Shown in pieces: positions 52,303 to 64,000 of a stretch of 64,000 nucleotides of DNA (the first letter of the stretch is position 1; every line of letters begins with the position of its first letter). Source of the stretch: Tragulus kanchil (lineage: Eukaryota > Chordata > Mammalia > Artiodactyla > Tragulidae); contig JAIOJX010000026.1 of the NCBI GenBank assembly GCA_022376925.1, positions 198,004,400 to 198,068,399 of the forward strand, given 5' to 3'. The position numbers were made by a program, and so were the translations under genes. The notes under the pieces were generated by a model that had not been told where the DNA came from, did no database searches, and saw only the letters and a program-made list of their open reading frames with translations.

Positions 52303-52770
52303 ATGTAGACATTGTCTCTAAGTATATCCAATGTATCTATCTGCAGATTGCTTGGTTCACTTTGAATGTGGTCAGCTGAATAAGAAAATGGTGGATCTTC
52401 TTTGTAGTACAACTACTGACTGGAGAAGAGGGTGACATTGTATGTGAGGAAGACGCTGATGTCCTGTATTGGAATATGTACAATGCATGTGACCCATTAA
52501 ATAGTACAGGCCTTTTCTCACACAGCAATGACTATAGCTATTTTCTTCACTTATGATAGTACAGGCCTTCATCACCATTAATTTCTCATTAATGATTGCA
52601 AATTATGTACATTGCCTAGCCCTTGTAAGTGTCCATACGAAGTTAAAATTAAGACCTGATGCTTAAAGGAAAACATGGCTATAAGAAAAAGTAGTAAGTC
52701 ATTTTATTAATAGATATAATACATATTTAAAAGCATACAGAGAACTTGACTTGAAGATAGCAGAACTCTA

Positions 52771-52947
<177 letters not shown>

Positions 52948-53592
52948 TCATCTTCCATTCCTAATTTTTTTTTTTCAAGTAACATCTTGATGTGTTTAAT
53001 CTTTTGTTAATGGTAACTAATCCTATGTATGGTCAAATTTCTAACTCTAAGCTTGATAAGGAGAATCACCTACTGCCTATCCATCTCAAACCTCTTAAAT
53101 TTAAAAGCCAGAAAAAGGAAAAAAAAATGTAATTGCAGGCATGTAACTGTAAGCACTTAAGTTTGTAAGTGTGGACATAGCTGGTGTTAGTTTAGTCATT
53201 AAGTCATGTCTGACTCTTGTGACCCCATGAACTAAAGCCCGCCAGGCTCCTTTGTCCATTGAATTTTCCAGGCAAGAATACTGGAGTGGGTTGCTATTTC
53301 CTCCTCTCAGGCATCTTCCCAGTCCTGGGATGGAGCCTCTGTCTCCTACATTGCAGGCAGATTCTTTACTGACTGAGCCACCAAAGGATCCCTTATGTAG
53401 ACATTGTCTCTAAGTATATCCAATGTATCTATCTGCAGATTGCTTGGTTCACTTTGAATGTGGTCAGCTGAATAAGAAAATGGTGGATCTTCTTTGTAGT
53501 ACAACTACTGACTGGAGAAGAGGGTGACATTGTATGTGAGGAAGACGCTGATGTCCTGTATTGGAATATGTACAATGCATGTGACCCATTAA

Positions 53593-54285
53593 AAGTTATT
53601 TTCCTCATGAGAAGTGAGAAGCCCAATTCACTGCTGTTTTTACTCCAAATGTTTGTGCAACAATGGAGAAAAATTAAGAAACATGGAATGAAACAGTGTG
53701 ATGAACAATTTGTTCTAAATGTCTCTATGGAAACTGAGCCACAGGCAAATGTAGCATCTCATGGAGTCTGAAGCTGTACCTCATTCTCCTCAACTGCAGA
53801 ATCCCAGTTTACTCCACATTCAAGTACACACACTACATATGTGACACAAATTCTAGTCAGAAAGAGGGTATGAAGTGAGCATGGTCAAAACCTGCTCATT
53901 TCTGCCTTCCCTTTCCCTTCCCCTTTCTGCCCATCATGCAGGCCCATTAAATATTTAGTTACCTACCATTTCGATTTGCCATCTAAGATCAGAGAAGGAA
54001 TGAGTGAATGGTAAAAATAAGATGGGGATTTCCAGTAGACTTCAGTGTAATCATATTTAAATATTCATTTCTTAGCATCATCGTCTGAGTTTAAAGTGGA
54101 AAGGACAATGAAGGATCTATGCTGTAAGGCCCCATTTGCTGACCTCAATAATGAGGGATTTGGTCTAACCCTAAGTGTTTTCAAGTCTCAGGACAAGAGT
54201 ACAAATGGAGGTCCACATACCTATTACTTAAAATATATAAATCAAGTGAACACACTGCGAAACAAAATGTCCCTGCCCTCCTGTC
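53593..54285. other. Intron 4 sequence, no clear feature
   Basis: Single-copy intron. Short open frames are present but nothing recognisable. I looked here for RFX6 exon 4 and did not find it. Confidence 0.45.
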
Positions 54286-54770
54286 TTGACAGTGTACCCC
54301 CATAATGATCCGGTGGGTGAGCCTGAACTTAGAATGCCTAGATTCCTGGGGTTCCATGAGGAAACAGGGTTGGGGGAGAAGAGCCATCCCCACCTCCCTT
54401 CTCTCGCCATCGTCTGCTCCTGTGTTCACTGGCAGGGGCCTCTTGAGAGCACTCCAGCCTCCACATCTAAGACCCACGCTCACACATACACTGAACAGCT
54501 GCCTCCTGGCTACCTGGCAGGTCAGCTTCTCCTGAGAGTGGATGGATGAGGAAAGAGGCCTACACAGGCCCAGGAGGCAGGCAGAAGGCTGTTTGGAATT
54601 TCTGGGCCCCATGGACCTGAACTGTGGGCTGGAAGGAACATGTGTTCTCTGTGTGGATTCATCTGCTCAGTCTATGGACTCCTTGTCTCCTGAGGAGGAG
54701 ACCAGCTGGAGGGGCACAGGAACAGAGTCCTCTGTGAGTCCCAGAGATGGCTTTTCACCCATTAACTTTT
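54286..54770. other. GC-richer island in intron 4
   Basis: About 480 bases are clearly richer in G and C than the surrounding intron (for example cctctcgccatcgtctgctc, cccaggaggcaggcagaagg). Several overlapping open frames occur on both strands, as expected in GC-rich DNA, but none is recognisable. It could be an old LTR remnant or a regulatory element. Confidence 0.5.
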
Positions 54771-55497
54771 AACGACAGTATCATGGCAGAGAAGTTGCCT
54801 CTAAGGACCCTGGGCCATTTGAGATGGAGAAGAAAGAGTTCTTAAATATGAAAAAATACATAATTATAATAAGAAATGTTTCAGAAAGATAAACAGTTAT
54901 GGAAAGTGATCAAGGTAGTAAAGATATTTTATGATTGCAGCAGACTGGGAATAAACTTTCAAGTCTTTGGTTTTGGCAGAAGGACAATAGTTGTCTGTTA
55001 ACCTGAACAAAAAAAGATTCATTTTCACAGTAAGAAAATAATCCTATGGTAGATAAGGGAAATGAACCTCTAAGGTATATTGGAACAAAGAGAGAAATGA
55101 AGGAGATATGAACCTTAAGAAACTTGAAAAATTTGAATTTGTCTCTAATTAGAAACTAGCAGAAGAAAATTAAGTCATAAGGACATTACCAAAAGCATTT
55201 ACAGTAATAGAAATTGATAAGGTAAGTACCTAAAAACCATAAAAAATGAACAGATTTAGATGATATTCAGCCAAGCATATTAGGATTAGTTAGTGAACGT
55301 GAGTCTGAAATAAGTATAACTGTTTTCGTTTTATTCAATTTTAGAAAGAAGATACCAAAATAAAACAACTTTACATTGGAATAAATAAAGCAAGAGATGC
55401 CCGAGAACAAGAAAAATCTATTACAATGGAAATAAATGGCAATTTCATGATCTTTTGCAAAGCTTGCTCTTTGCTCTCTAGATACTACAGTTTATTT

Positions 55498-55780
55498 TTT
55501 TTGTTTGTTTCTTTTTTTTGGGGGGGGGGGTCCACTTCTGTTGATCTTTCATTTATTTATCTTTGTTCTTCGGCCTGTGTGGGCCTCCCATCCCAGTGGC
55601 CTCTCTCGTTGCACAGCACCAGCTCTGGGCACATGCACTCCAGAGCTCCGGCTCAGTAGTTGGACACACCGGTCCAGCCGCTCCGTGGCACATGGGATCT
55701 GCCCAGGCCAGGGATTGAACCAGTGCCCCTTGTACTGCAAGGTGGTGTCCTTACTCACTGGACTGTCAGGGAAGTCCTAG
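55498..55780 (-). mobile_element. Young tRNA-derived SINE (shared-tail family)
   Basis: On the minus strand, head ggacttccctgacagtccag, the family middle including ggcctgggcagatcccatg, then the tail complementary to ggtccacttctgttgatctt. Duplicate-like stretches (tagatactacagttta before, tagatgctacagttta after) form a probable target-site duplication. Confidence 0.92.
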
Positions 55781-55913
55781 ATGCTACAGTTTAAATAACT
55801 TCACTAACACTGTAAATCAACTATACTCCAGTTAAAAATTAATTAATAAAAAAACTTCATTTTGGCCACTGTCTGAAGCAACACATGGTAAGCACTGCTT
55901 TAAAAGCTGATCA

Positions 55914-56168
55914 GGGTTTCCCTGGTGGTCTAGTGGGTAAAGAGTCCGCCTTGCAGTAAAAGGGGCACCAGTTCGATCCCTGGCCCAGGAAGATCCCACA
56001 TGCCGAGGGATGGCTATGCTGGTGTATCTAATTATGAGCCAGTGCTCTGGAGGGCATGTGCCCAAAGTCAGTGCTCTGTAACGAGAGAGGCCATTGTGAT
56101 GGGAAGCCCACACATGCCAAAGAATAAAGATGGATGAAAAATGAATGATGACTTAGGAAAAAAAAAAA
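55914..56168 (+). mobile_element. Young tRNA-derived SINE (shared-tail family)
   Basis: Head gggtttccctggtggtctag, A box, B box ggttcgatccc-like (cagttcgatccc), and family tail caaagaataaagatggatg. It is slightly more decayed than other copies and is followed at once by a Bov-tA SINE. Confidence 0.9.
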
Positions 56169-56171
56169 TAT

Positions 56172-56400
56172 TGATCAGTCTTCCAACGGGCGCTAGTGGT
56201 AAAGAATCCTCCTGTCAATCCAGTAGACTAAGAGACATAGGTTCAATCCTGGGTTGGGAATATACCCTGGAGAAGGGCATGCCAATCCACTTCAGTGTTC
56301 TTGCCTAGAGAATCCCATGAACAGACGAGTGGAGCAGGCTATAGTCCATAGGATCACAGAGAACTAGATGTGACTTAAGTGACTTAGCACTCAATACTCA
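56172..56400 (+). mobile_element. Bov-tA type SINE
   Basis: The head is decayed (cagtcttccaacgggcgcta); the element has a B-box-like ggttcaatcc and a Bov-A monomer with gagaagggcatgccaatcca and agagaatcccatgaacagac. Confidence 0.88.
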
Positions 56401-56969
56401 CTTTTTTATTATAACTGTGACCTTCTGGATTTCTCATCTACAATCCTTTTTTCAACATGTAAGTAATATTACACCATGGTGAAATGATTTGCTACATAGA
56501 CTGAGAAGAAACTACATTGCCTTCCCAGGTGATAGACAAAAATCATAAGACAAATCAAAGGGATAACCATGAGTTCAATAAACAGTAGATGGCACATTGC
56601 ATCCTGACTACTCTGTCAGCTGCCAATACAATAATAAAAAAAAACAGGCATGGATAATTGAACCAGGAACATATATGACTCTGAATTCTCACCCTGGTTC
56701 ATGGCTTCTTGAGCCAGACTGCCTGCCAGTCACAGAACAGTGATCACACCGAAAAACCCTGAGGGAAACTTCACTTTCTATTTAAAAAAAAGAGTCACTT
56801 TCTGTAAAAATTGCAACATCCTTTAGGATCCCCCAAAATACTGAGTAACAAGGATTTGTAATTCTTTCTTTAGGATTTTTAAGGAAAGAATATTTTTATT
56901 ACACAATTCATTTGTTTCTTATTTTTATAAAACAACTATTATTTTGACTCTCCCCCTGCCCGTTCTTTT

Positions 56970-57140
56970 TAAAAATTTTATTATTTTATTTATATGGCTG
57001 TGCTGAGTTTTAGTTGCAGCATATGGGTTCTTTGATCTTCATGGCGGCATGTGGGATGTAATTCCCTGACCAGGGATTGAACCTGGGTCCCCTGAATTGG
57101 GGGTATGGAGTTTTAGCCACTGGAGCACCAGGAAATTCCC
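56970..57140 (-). mobile_element. CHR-2-type SINE
   Basis: On the minus strand the head is gggaatttcctggtgctcca, with a B-box-like stretch complementary to gaccagggattgaacctggg and a body ending in agccatataaataaaataat-like sequence. Confidence 0.8.
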
Positions 57141-57165
57141 TGCCCCCTGCCCTCTTCTAATCATG

Positions 57166-57385
57166 AGGCTTTCCTGGTGGCTCAATCAGTAAAGAATCCA
57201 CCTGCAATGCAGGAGACCTGGGTTCAATCCCTGATCAGGAAAATCTCTTGGAGTAGGAAGTAGCAATCCACTCCAGCATTCTTACCTGGAGAATTCCAGG
57301 GAAAGAGGAGGCTGGTGAGATGGGGATGGGGATGGGGTAGCAAAGTATCAGACACAACAGAGCGACTAACACTTTCACTTTCACT
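57166..57385 (+). mobile_element. Bov-tA type SINE
   Basis: Head ggctttcctggtggctcaat, B-box-like gggttcaatccc, Bov-A monomer gtaggaagtagcaatccact, a short gatgggg run and the end cagacacaacagagcgacta. Confidence 0.92.
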
Positions 57386-57423
57386 TTTCATAATTAGGGC
57401 AGAATATCTTTAAAAACAAAAGT

Positions 57424-57750
57424 AGGGCTTCCCTGGTAGCTCAGTGGTGAAGAGTTTACCTGCCACTGCAGGAGACATGGATTTGATCCTTGATCCGGGA
57501 AGATCCCACATGCTGTGGAGCAACTAAGCCCGTGAACCACAACTATGCAGCCTGTGCTCTAGAGCTGCGGAGCCACAACTACTGAAGCCTGTGTGCCCTA
57601 GAGCCCAAGTTCCACAACAAGAGAAGTTACTGCAACAACAAGCCTGCTCACCTCGACTAAAGAGTAATCTCATTCCCTGCAACTAGAGAAGAGCCTGTGG
57701 CAGCAGTGAAAACCCAGAATAGCCTAAAATAAATAAGTAAATAAATAAAA
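57424..57750 (+). mobile_element. CHR-2 SINE, near full length
   Basis: Head gggcttccctggtagctcag, B-box-like gatttgatcc, the classic body (ctgcggagccacaactactg, gttccacaacaagagaagtt, cctgctcacctcgactaaag) and an A/T-rich tail. Its body differs from the shared-tail family from the point gtggagcaactaagcccgtg onward. Confidence 0.93.
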
Positions 57751-58539
57751 TATTCAGAAATAAATAAAATATTTAATACCTCCACCTGCACTGAGAATCC
57801 AGATCTTATATCTAAAAAATAATATTTAAAGTAATGTATTTTATTCATAGGCCACATGGAAATGACACCATCAACCAGACATACACTGATACCTGAGGAA
57901 GGTAACCTGGTCAGCTACATGCCACTCTATAAGTGAGAAGCAGCCAGCCCCTTTCTCGTTCCAATGTCCCATAATTGAGACATGTTGATGTAGTGGAGCC
58001 TGTTATATCAACACAATCTTACAAATATGGGGGTCAACAGGGAACTAGTGAAAGAGTGAACACTTTCCTTCAAACATGTACCCAAGGCTTACTGTGTACT
58101 AGATGCTAAGGATTCAAAAAGAGACAGATGAGGGATTTTGCCCTGGAGGAGTTGATAGTCTTGTGGGGGGGCGGGACAAGCATGCAAAGAAAGAACTGCA
58201 ATACCAAATTAATATGTGCTAAAATTGAAGCCCATGATAGCTAATACTAGTATAAATAGTTGGCATTTATTGAGCAACTATTACATGTAAAGAACTTTAT
58301 GTATACTTCAGTTCAAATTTCCACAGCAGCCTGCAGGTAAAGTAATATCTCCAATTCAAAGTAAAGTTTAAAAAAGTTACATGATTAGTTTTAAAAAGTT
58401 GTGTGAAAGGTTATGAGTGTGAGGACAGAATTCAAACTTTAAGCTCCAAAGAGCACTCTCTGTGAGACCATGTTACCTCCATACTCAAGATACAAAATTA
58501 TACTGCATCTTAAATTTACTTATAATCAGAAATTCTTAG

Positions 58540-58817
58540 GGCTTCCCTGGTGGTCCAATGGGTAAAGACTTCACCTTGCACTGCAAGGGGCGCTGGTTCG
58601 ATCCCTGGCACGGGAAGATCTCACATGCCCCGGAATGGCTGTACCGACGTGTCTAATTAAAAGCCAGCGCTCTGGAGCACATGCACCCAGAGCCGGTGCT
58701 CTGCTACAGGAGAGGCCACTGCAATGGGAGGCCCACACAGGCCGAAGAACAAAGATGGATGAAAATAAATAAATGAAAGACCAATAAAAGTGGCCAAAAA
58801 TCAAAACAAAAAAAAGA
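58540..58817 (+). mobile_element. Young tRNA-derived SINE (shared-tail family), left D15 copy
   Basis: Head gggcttccctggtggtccaa, A box, B box ggttcgatccc (perfect), the middle cacatgccccggaatggctg, and tail gaccaataaaagtggccaaa. The flanking agaaattctta before and agaaattcttaca after the element are a target-site duplication. It is duplicated at 59673-59950. Confidence 0.94.
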
Positions 58818-59672
58818 AATTCTTACATGAAATATAGATCAAATGTGCTTGCGCTCAGCAGACACACTCCCTCTCCAACTTCAGCATGAATCATTAAGAA
58901 TTAATAGCTAACTTGAATCGTTAAGAACAATATCATTGATCTAAATGTTTCATATTTTAAATTCCATATGTAAACAGATTCCCTCTAGAATATAAGCTCT
59001 CTATAATAAGAAATCAATAAGCATTTGTTGAATAAATAAATTCATCACATGATATGATGTTAAAAATAACTGTCATAAAGAAAATGTTATAAACAGGAAT
59101 TGTTAAATAAAGGGCATGCATATAGTATAGACTTAAACAGCACAATTTAAAATTTGGCAAAGATTTAAAAATCTCTTGTCTAATGTGATGTAAGGAAATT
59201 GACTAATTCCTTTCACTCTACCAAAAGTACTGAATAATAAACTGCTCTCCAAAAGAGACAGATGAGGGATTTTGCCCTGGAGGAGTTGATAGTCTTGTGG
59301 GGGGCGGGACAAGCATGCAAAGAAAGAACTGCAATACCAAATTAATATGTGCTAAAATTGAAGCCCATGATAGCTAATACTAGTATAAATAGTTGGCATT
59401 TATTGAGCAACTATTACATGTAAAGAACTTTATGTATACTTCAGTTCAAATTTCCACAGCAGCCTGCAGGTAAAGTAATATCTCCAATTCAAAGTAAAGT
59501 TTAAAAAAGTTACATGATTAGTTTTAAAAAGTTGTGTGAAAGGTTATGAGTGTGAGGACAGAATTCAAACTTTAAGCTCCAAAGAGCACTCTCTGTGAGA
59601 CCATGTTACCTCCATACTCAAGATACAAAATTATACTGCATCTTAAATTTACTTATAATCAGAAATTCTTAG

Positions 59673-59950
59673 GGCTTCCCTGGTGGTCCAATGGGTAAAG
59701 ACTTCACCTTGCACTGCAAGGGGCGCTGGTTCGATCCCTGGCACGGGAAGATCTCACATGCCCCGGAATGGCTGTACCGACGTGTCTAATTAAAAGCCAG
59801 CGCTCTGGAGCACATGCACCCAGAGCCGGTGCTCTGCTACAGGAGAGGCCACTGCAATGGGAGGCCCACACAGGCCGAAGAACAAAGATGGATGAAAATA
59901 AATAAATGAAAGACCAATAAAAGTGGCCAAAAATCAAAACAAAAAAAAGA
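59673..59950 (+). mobile_element. Duplicate of the SINE at 58540 (D15)
   Basis: It matches the copy 1133 bases to the left, including the flanking target-site duplication, so it is part of the 1.1 kb duplication and not a second insertion. Confidence 0.93.
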
Positions 59951-60370
59951 AATTCTTACATGAAATATAGATCAAATGTGCTTGCGCTCAGCAGACACAC
60001 TCCCTCTCCAACTTCAGCATGAATCATTAAGAATTAATAGCTAACTTGAATCGTTAAGAACAATATCATTGATCTAAATGTTTCATATTTTAAATTCCAT
60101 ATGTAAACAGATTCCCTCTAGAATATAAGCTCTCTATAATAAGAAATCAATAAGCATTTGTTGAATAAATAAATTCATCACATGATATGATGTTAAAAAT
60201 AACTGTCATAAAGAAAATGTTATAAACAGGAATTGTTAAATAAAGGGCATGCATATAGTATAGACTTAAACAGCACAATTTAAAATTTGGCAAAGATTTA
60301 AAAATCTCTTGTCTAATGTGATGTAAGGAAATTGACTAATTCCTTTCACTCTACCAAAAGTACTGAATAA

Positions 60371-62367
60371 ACTTACCTATTTCTGAGTTACTTGCTCTCC
60401 ATAAATAACATGTGCCTTCCTCCCTGATCCAGCTAGTGCCTTTATTTTGTTGAGTTCTTCATTGGGAATGCCCTTCTACCAATGCATGTCTTCATTTCTT
60501 ATCCAGCTTCAAGGCATAGCTTCAACACACAAAGTTTTGCCTGGTGTCTTAGGCAAAATTAATTTCTCTGTCCTTTGAACTCCTTCTTGGTCAGTTTTCT
60601 TATGTAGCTTTGTATCTCATCCTATTGGTATGTGTATAGAGAGCTTACCTCCCCTATTAACCCATAAGATTTAGAGGAAGGGAATTGCTATCTTTCTCTT
60701 CATTGTATTCCCCCTTAGAAATTAATGTAAAGAAAAATCCTCACTTATTGAACTAGTCAATGTGTTCTTCTAGAAATCTAGAAACTGATAAAATACAGAT
60801 TCTCTTAAAGTTTTCAATAACTTTTTCCTGAAACTGTGCCTTTCCAGGTTACTGGTAAAATGTTGGGGTTGAACAAAAATTGTATACCTCAACAAGGTAA
60901 TAAAGGACATGGCAGTCAGCGTATTTAGGTGAAAAGACTAGAAATTGCTAGAAATGTAAATCTCAGTACTTTGCAATGACCATTGTAATGGGTATTTCAT
61001 ATGAAGTTTCTTCTGGAGATAATAAAATAATCTTTCCCCTTTAATCTTCCTTTTAGTCTAACTAGGAACATGTTATCATCTGAGTGATGATTTAGTGTCT
61101 TTGAGAAGAGATAACAAATGAGCAGCTGTCTCTTCCTAACAGCTGAAGATTGACCTCATAAAACCAAGCAGAGTAATTTCAGGCAAAGTCTACATGGATT
61201 TTTTCATCTGACTTGCAACATTTCATATCATTATTTTGTTGTTTATATATTACCCTAAAATAAATCTTGCCAGGAAATATTCACCAGAAATATTCTAGCA
61301 TAACAAGAGTATATACAGGTAAATGTTGAATGTAAAGTGAGGCTTGCCTTACTGAGGATAACTAATTTTTTAAATTTATGTGCCAATGGACAATGCCTAT
61401 CTGTTCCCAAACATTTCAAAGTTCTTTCCCCCTCTATGATTTTATATATTTTTATTTTATAAGATATATAATAACTAACTGTTTTAGAATCTGGATATGA
61501 TTAGCTAGTTTAGCTAAGTTTCCATAATACAAGTAGTCCTTGTGTTTATCTAACAAAATTGTGTTCATTCACTAGCCTTGTATCAAGTGACAGATATAAT
61601 TTACATTTTAGGAATAAAGAAGAATTATTCATTAATTGTTATGTCCACATTAAAAGTGAATGTATTATATTTTAACAGGACAAACGGAATGATTGCTCTT
61701 CTTTTTAGTGCTAAAATATTTACCTTGTATCTAATACTTTCCTTCATTTGCTGAGCAGTTTATACCTACACCTATATGTCTTCTTTTCCATTTCGTCATT
61801 ATGCAGAATTCCTGAAACATATGTTCGTGCTGAGCTAGTAGCCCTGATGTTAGTTTATATTAGACAAATGATAACTGATAAGGAAATGATGGGATTAAGC
61901 TGTTCAGGGCCTTGCCATAACTCACTATGATAAGAGCAGCTGCCATATCAGTTTTATTAACCCACTAAATCACTGCTAATAAATAAGATAATAGCTTTTA
62001 TCCGTCCTGTCTGAAAACAAAGATTTGACTGATCAAAGTTTACAAGAAATTAAAATGTAACTTCAAATCAAACAGTTTAGTGCATGCATGAAATCTCATG
62101 AAGTCTACTCAGTGGATTTCTGAAATCTACTTCTGTACTCTCCCTTACCTTGCTGAGCGATTCTGAGCAAGGGTGGGACACAGGCTCTCTTCACTAATCA
62201 TTGTAACCTTAGGGCCTATTCAGCATTAGGACACATAGTAAAATGTTTAATGAATAAATGAGTATTAATAATGAAAGTTTTTGACAGAGGTAGACTATCT
62301 TCTATTGTCTAAAATGATTTAGCACCATGTTTTGTATATCAATAAAAATCCATAATGCATTATATCC
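60371..62367. other. Intron 4 sequence, few features
   Basis: About 2 kb of single-copy AT-rich sequence. The stretch at 60400-60720 (for example cagcttcaaggcatagcttc, ccttctttgaactccttctt-like) has a weak L2-like look. No coding exon of RFX6 was found here. Confidence 0.4.
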
Positions 62368-62404
62368 AAAATAATACATTCATAACATAAAATAGGTAAA
62401 AGTT

Positions 62405-62760
62405 ATCTTTTTTTTTTTTTAAACATTCACGGCAGTTTTATTTATTTTTTAAATTTTATTATTTTGGGGGGGGCAGGTTGGGGAGGGAGGGGGGCAGACA
62501 GGCCACTTCTATTGGTCTTTCATTATCTACATTCATCCATCTTTGTTCTTTGGCCCGTGTGGGCCTCCCATCGCAGTGGCCTCTGTTGTCGCAGAGTGCC
62601 AGCTCTGGGCGCATGCGCTCCAGAGCTCCGGCTTGGTAATTGGACACATCAGTCCAGCTGCTCCGCGGCACATGGAATCTTCCCAGGGCAGGGATCAAAT
62701 CAGCGCCCCTTACACTGCAAGGTGGTGTTCTTACCCACTGGACCACCAGGGAAGCCCTAA
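62405..62760 (-). mobile_element. Young tRNA-derived SINE (shared-tail family), left D16 copy
   Basis: On the minus strand, head gggcttccctggtggtccag, A box, middle with atgtgccgcggagcagctgg, and tail gaccaatagaagtggcctgt followed by a C-rich stretch and A/T-rich end. It is the fullest type of the family together with 16529. It is duplicated at about 63536-63888. Confidence 0.93.
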
Positions 62761-63535
62761 GAATTACTTTTCATTAAACACTTTTTTTGTACCTATAGAA
62801 TTTTGATCTGTATCTATTTATTCAAAATCTAAATTTAAAAATTTTGTCCAGGACAAAAATCAAGGTATATTATTGGCATTGGTGGTAAACCAAAGAGAAG
62901 AAAGGAAAAAGACCTCAAAAACTAAGGTCTGTTTTTAATATTGGTATTGAGAACCTGCAGAATCTGCCATTGGGATTTGTGGTTTCCTTGGCAGAGAGGA
63001 GATGATAAGAGTGAATGAAACCATAACTGACAGAGGTTATTATTTATTTATAAATAAGTTAATGCCAAATTTATTCATATATTAGAATTAATTTAATAGA
63101 TAATTAGTGATAGTATATTCTGGGAAATATTATAAAATGGACAATAAACAGTTTTATGAAATTACTAGTAAAACTGGGAGAAATTATAAATACATGTTTC
63201 TCCGAAACATGTTTACTTCTTCACTTATACTTATTTTATCAATGGTTTCTATTTCTATATACATAAAAATATTTTTCATAAATATTTAAATATTAAACAA
63301 ACAATAGAAATGATGATTGTGAAGATAACATGCCAACACAGGGAATATTTTGGACAAAAAAGCAGAAAGCAAAATTGTGTTTGTGCTACAAATTTGCTTT
63401 TATAGAAAACAAAAATATCTCTAAGTAAATATAAAATAATTTTAAATGCCTTATGATTGATGCTTAAAAAATGTTGTTAGCTCTTTGAAGAAGAGTCTAA
63501 AATAATACATTCATAACATAAAATAGGTAAAAGTT

Positions 63536-63888
63536 ATCTTTTTTTTTTTTTAAACATTCACGGCAGTTTTATTTATTTTTTAAATTTTATTATTTTGGGG
63601 GCAGGTTGGGGAGGGAGAGGGCGGGCAGGCCACTTCTATTGGTCTTTCATTATCTACATTCATCCATCTTTGTTCTTTGGCCCGTGTGGGCCTCCCATCG
63701 CAGTGGCCTCTGTTGTCGCAGAGTGCCAGCTCTGGGCGCATGCGCTCCAGAGCTCCGGCTTGGTAATTGGACACATCAGTCCAGCTGCTCCGCGGCACAT
63801 GGAATCTTCCCAGGGCAGGGATCAAATCAGCGCCCCTTACACTGCAAGGTGGTGTTCTTACCCACTGGACCACCAGGGAAGCCCTAAG
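63536..63888 (-). mobile_element. Duplicate of the SINE at 62405 (D16)
   Basis: The sequence is the same apart from changes in the C/G-rich tail (near 63597-63627). It belongs to D16 and is not an independent insertion. Confidence 0.92.
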
Positions 63889-64000
63889 AATTACTTTTCA
63901 TTAAACACTTTTTTTGTACCTATAGAATTTTGATCTGTATCTATTTATTCAAAATCTAAATTTAAAAATTTTGTCCAGGACAAAAATCAAGGTATATTAT

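Larger units (their letters stand above)
58117..60370. repeat. ~1.13 kb direct duplication D15 (intron 4, SINE)
   Basis: Bases 58117-59237 recur at 59251-60370 with an offset of 1133-1134. The only difference I saw is a G-run length (58165 against 59299). A complete SINE is duplicated with it. Confidence 0.95.
62368..64000. repeat. ~1.13 kb direct duplication D16, cut by the window end
   Basis: Sequence from 62368 recurs from 63499 to the window end (offset about 1131, then smaller after changes in the G-rich SINE tail near 62465/63597). It contains a minus-strand SINE in both copies. Confidence 0.93.

Noticed and set aside
54181..54772. Overlapping open frames of 76-143 codons on both strands
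   Set aside because: Long open frames on both strands are expected in a GC-richer patch. No domain, splice signals or known protein were recognised.

Overview
This is vertebrate nuclear DNA from a ruminant. It is AT-rich, has spliced exons, and carries many ruminant-type SINEs (CHR-2/tRNA-Glu type, Bov-tA/Bov-A type), BovB (RTE) LINE tails, L1, L2, MIR and MER5-type relics. There are no bacterial or viral genes, no operons and no CRISPR arrays. I cannot name the species. Bov-tA/Bov-A and BovB point to Ruminantia, and a low-divergence tRNA-derived SINE family with its own shared 3' body may be lineage-diagnostic.

The window holds one recognisable gene, RFX6, on the minus strand. RFX6 is the winged-helix transcription factor of pancreatic islet and gut endocrine development. 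I could place 15 consecutive coding exons. Counted against a 19-exon gene they are exons 5 to 19, from the end of the DNA-binding domain (51683-51760) to the stop codon (terminal exon 2837-3012, with further copies at 3939-4114 and 5116-5291). All splice sites are GT/AG and all intron phases agree. Using one copy of each exon gives 739 residues with no internal stop, so the gene looks intact. Exons 1-4 (about 189 residues if the protein matches the 928-residue human one) were not found and probably lie beyond position 64000. The true 3' flank is about 1-1970. Intron 4 fills 51761-64000.

The most striking property is structural. At least sixteen separate places carry a near-perfect direct duplication of about 1.07-1.18 kb, both copies side by side or separated by a few to about 75 scrambled bases. 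They hit coding and non-coding DNA alike and add about 17-18 kb. Exons 5, 9, 12, 18 and 19 are therefore present two or three times. The uniform unit length, the lack of a common boundary motif, homopolymer differences and corrupted edges suggest unmerged contig or read overlaps (an assembly artefact) rather than biology. Automatic annotation of this locus would be misled: duplicated exons 5, 9 and 18 keep the frame, while a duplicated exon 12 breaks it.

The rest is intron filled with transposon relics, listed below. I found no previously undescribed biological system. The better leads are the duplication pattern, the SINE family, a head-only SINE with target-site duplications, and two SINE copies that share the same non-SINE flank.
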